A stretch of DNA of 64,000 nucleotides from Roseibium album (GTDB lineage: Bacteria; Pseudomonadota; Alphaproteobacteria; Rhizobiales; Stappiaceae). The DNA lies in the NCBI GenBank assembly GCA_001404055.1, contig CXTY01000016.1:149523-213522 (forward strand), in the 5' to 3' direction. Under the pieces are notes generated by a model. The model was not told the origin of the DNA and made no database searches. It saw only the letters and a list, made by a program, of their open reading frames with translations. The translations under genes and the position numbers were made by a program. This document shows, in pieces, positions 62,418 to 64,000 of this stretch (position 1 is the first letter of the stretch; the number at the start of each line of letters is the position of its first letter).

Positions 62418-63638
62418 TCAGGAAACAGATTTAAGACGTGGGTGTTCCGGGTCGCGTTCGATTTCTTCTGCAATTTCCTTCGTCCAGGCAGAAACAGCCG
62501 GCACGCGGCTGCGATCAACGCGATAAGCAAAATTCTTGGCCACATCCACGACTTCACTCAGCAATCCGTCTTCCAAAGTTGTTGGATTGAGACCCAGTTC
62601 CAGGAACTGCCTGTTTTCAACCACCAGATCATTCTCAGGAGCTTCTTTGCGCGGATTTGGCAGATAGGCCACCTTCGCACCGGTCAACCGCGATATCAGT
62701 TCAGCCAGGTCCCTGACACGGTGCGTTTCTGTCATCTGGTTGAAGACCTTGACCCTTCCCCCTGGCTCCGGGGGATTGTTCAGGGCTAGCTCGATACAGC
62801 GGACTGAATCCTGAATGTGAATGAACGCCCGCGTCTGGCCGCCCGTTCCATGCACCGTCAGGGGATAATCGATCGCAGCTTGAATCAGGAAGCGGTTCAG
62901 AACCGTGCCGTAGTCACCGTCATAGTCAAACCGGTTGATCAACTGCTTGTGCCGTCGGGTCTGCGCGGTATGTGTCCCCCAGACAATGCCCTGATGCAGG
63001 TCGGTGATCCTCAGTGCATCATTCTTGGCATAAAACTGGAAAAGAAGCTGATCCAGACATTTCGTCATGTGATAGATCGAGCCCGGATTCGCCGGATAGA
63101 GAATTTCCTGAGCGGCCTTGTCACCGGACAGCGTCTCCACGTCGACACTCAGATACCCTTCGGGAATGGCAGCACCAACGCTGGAATAACCATAAACGCC
63201 CATGGTCCCCAGATGGATCAAGTGAGAGTCCAACCCCAACTCGACCATTGCATTCAGAAGGTGGTGCGTCGCATTGACGTTGTTGTTGACCGTGTAATTC
63301 TTGTGCTGGTCCGATTTCATCGAATAGGGAGCAGCACGCTGCTCGGCGAAATGAATGATTGCGTCCGGGCGGTTCTCCGCAAGCCATGCTTTGAAGACTT
63401 CATAATCCGCAGCAATATCGATCAGGTGGAAGTGGATTGTGTTGCCGGTTTCCTGTTTCCAGATCCGCGTGCGTTCCTGAATGGAGTCCATTGGTGTCAG
63501 CGACTGAACACCAAGTTCCGCGTCAATCCAGCGGCGGCTAAGATTATCAATTATATGAACATCGTGGCCCTGATCGGACAGATGCAATGATGTGGGCCAA
63601 CCTACAAAACCGTCGCCGCCAAGTATTGTAATTTTCAC
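62418..63638 (-). CDS. sqdB: UDP-sulfoquinovose synthase SqdB
   Basis: 406 residues from a GTG at 63638 with AAGGAG 8 bases upstream. It makes UDP-sulfoquinovose from UDP-glucose and sulfite, the committed step of sulfolipid (SQDG) synthesis. Strong match to plant SQD1: GGDGFVGWPTSLHLS, IDNLSRRWIDAELGVQSLTP, HFAEQRAAPYSM, LGTMGVYGY, the active-site YHMTK, and GTVLNRFLIQAAIDYPLTVHG with TRAFIHIQDSVRC. It heads an operon with sqdD and sqdC; two small membrane ORFs lie between. Confidence 0.95.
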   Translation of the reverse strand: MKITILGGDGFVGWPTSLHLSDQGHDVHIIDNLSRRWIDAELGVQSLTPMDSIQERTRIWKQETGNTIHFHLIDIAADYEVFKAWLAENRPDAIIHFAEQRAAPYSMKSDQHKNYTVNNNVNATHHLLNAMVELGLDSHLIHLGTMGVYGYSSVGAAIPEGYLSVDVETLSGDKAAQEILYPANPGSIYHMTKCLDQLLFQFYAKNDALRITDLHQGIVWGTHTAQTRRHKQLINRFDYDGDYGTVLNRFLIQAAIDYPLTVHGTGGQTRAFIHIQDSVRCIELALNNPPEPGGRVKVFNQMTETHRVRDLAELISRLTGAKVAYLPNPRKEAPENDLVVENRQFLELGLNPTTLEDGLLSEVVDVAKNFAYRVDRSRVPAVSAWTKEIAEEIERDPEHPRLKSVS

Positions 63639-63788
63639 AGGCCATCTCCTTGATTGAGCAACGCAGGAATGTAATCACCTGTTCCTGATTGATCCATTCA
63701 TGTGGCCAGATCATTACGATAAATCAATGACAACTCAACTTTGAATTTTGGAATTGATATAGTGTCAGCTAAAAACAACGCGCCTTAG

Positions 63789-64000
63789 GCCACGTTCTCA
63801 TAAACGGGATTCCTTTTGAGTTGCGAATGTGATTCAAACTCCTAAAAGGAGTTTTCCATGGCGCGGTTTGATCTGAGCGATTTCGAGTGGTCTGTCATCC
63901 AGCCACTTCTTCCGTCCAAAGTGCGTGGTGTTGCGCGTGTTGATGACCGGCGGGTTCTGAATGGCATTTTCTGGCGGTTGCGCACCGGTGCGCCTTGGGC
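63789..64000 (+). mobile_element. IS5-type insertion sequence, left part
   Basis: The transposase start below sets the family. The left end is judged from GCCACGTTCTCATAAACGGG starting near 63789, preceded by TTAG, which could be a target duplication; the exact edge is a guess because the right end is outside the window. Confidence 0.5.
63858..64000 (+). CDS. IS5-family transposase, N-terminal fragment (continues past window)
   Basis: The ATG at 63858, with AAAAGGAG upstream, opens a frame reading MARFDLSDFEWSVIQPLLP and on to FWRLRTGAPW, the usual N-terminal region of IS5-group (DUF4096-type) transposases. 47 codons are in the window with no stop; the DDE catalytic part is beyond it. Confidence 0.88.
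   Translation, partial: MARFDLSDFEWSVIQPLLPSKVRGVARVDDRRVLNGIFWRLRTGAPW

Noticed and set aside
62817..63590. 257-residue plus-strand frame
   Set aside because: Shadow of sqdB, a strongly conserved gene.

Overview
The window reads as chromosome of an alphaproteobacterium of the Rhizobiales/Stappiaceae type (Roseibium/Labrenzia-like). This is inferred from gene content: a clpS-clpA pair, a phasin, an SPOR-tailed D,D-carboxypeptidase, an sqdBDC-type sulfolipid operon, DUF1489, rhizobial-style class III cyclases, and CtrA- and GANTC-like sites. Most genes are ordinary chromosomal ones. There is no prophage or CRISPR array, and the only mobile element is an IS5-type transposase entering at the right edge. 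One tRNA gene is present (tRNA-Leu, GAG).

Layout. 1-5.2 kb: end of a sugar-acid catabolic operon (TRAP permease, small membrane protein, IlvD/EDD dehydratase, RraA-like protein, 2,5-dioxovalerate-type dehydrogenase). 5.3-10.4 kb: Na/Pi cotransporter, GNAT, a small HExxH protein followed by a secreted TIMP-like protein, and SelO. 10.4-15.7 kb: TetR gene divergent from a pspA-yiaA-aas envelope/phospholipid operon with two matching palindromes. 15.8-22 kb: PLP decarboxylase/ArsR pair, HIT protein, GST, azlCD, a free-standing formyltransferase, SDR. 22-25.5 kb: clpA, clpS and a phasin with a clear promoter carrying twin palindromes. 26-31.5 kb: D,D-carboxypeptidase, J-domain protein, MFS, VWA, DUF2306. 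31.6-42.9 kb: TetR, DUF1489, epimerase, DUF599, two nucleotide cyclases, YdcF, a globin-like protein, a ClpP-like peptidase, ACT protein, agmatinase-family hydrolase, cupin and SET proteins. 42.9-45.5 kb: liuR-thioesterase-GNAT-ivd operon. 45.5-55 kb: GH25 lysozyme, VOC, tandem periplasmic proteins, YciI, ohr/ohrR, TetR/DUF1330, mgtE, a YARHG-like protein and an orphan binding protein. 55.3-58.6 kb: large membrane-anchored SF2 helicase with a secreted partner. 58.8-63.6 kb: tRNA-Leu, an orphan FliN-like protein, lipB, then sqdB, two small membrane ORFs, sqdD and sqdC. 63.86 kb onward: transposase.

The least explained parts are: the HExxH protein next to a TIMP-like protein, a possible protease/inhibitor pair; the helicase carrying two membrane helices and coupled to an exported protein; a truncated-globin-like protein that seems to lack the proximal histidine and has a CRP-like site upstream; and two small membrane proteins lying inside the sulfolipid operon. 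Several local regulators have recognisable palindromic operators, described below. All family assignments come from reading the sequence and from memory of families; no database search was run.
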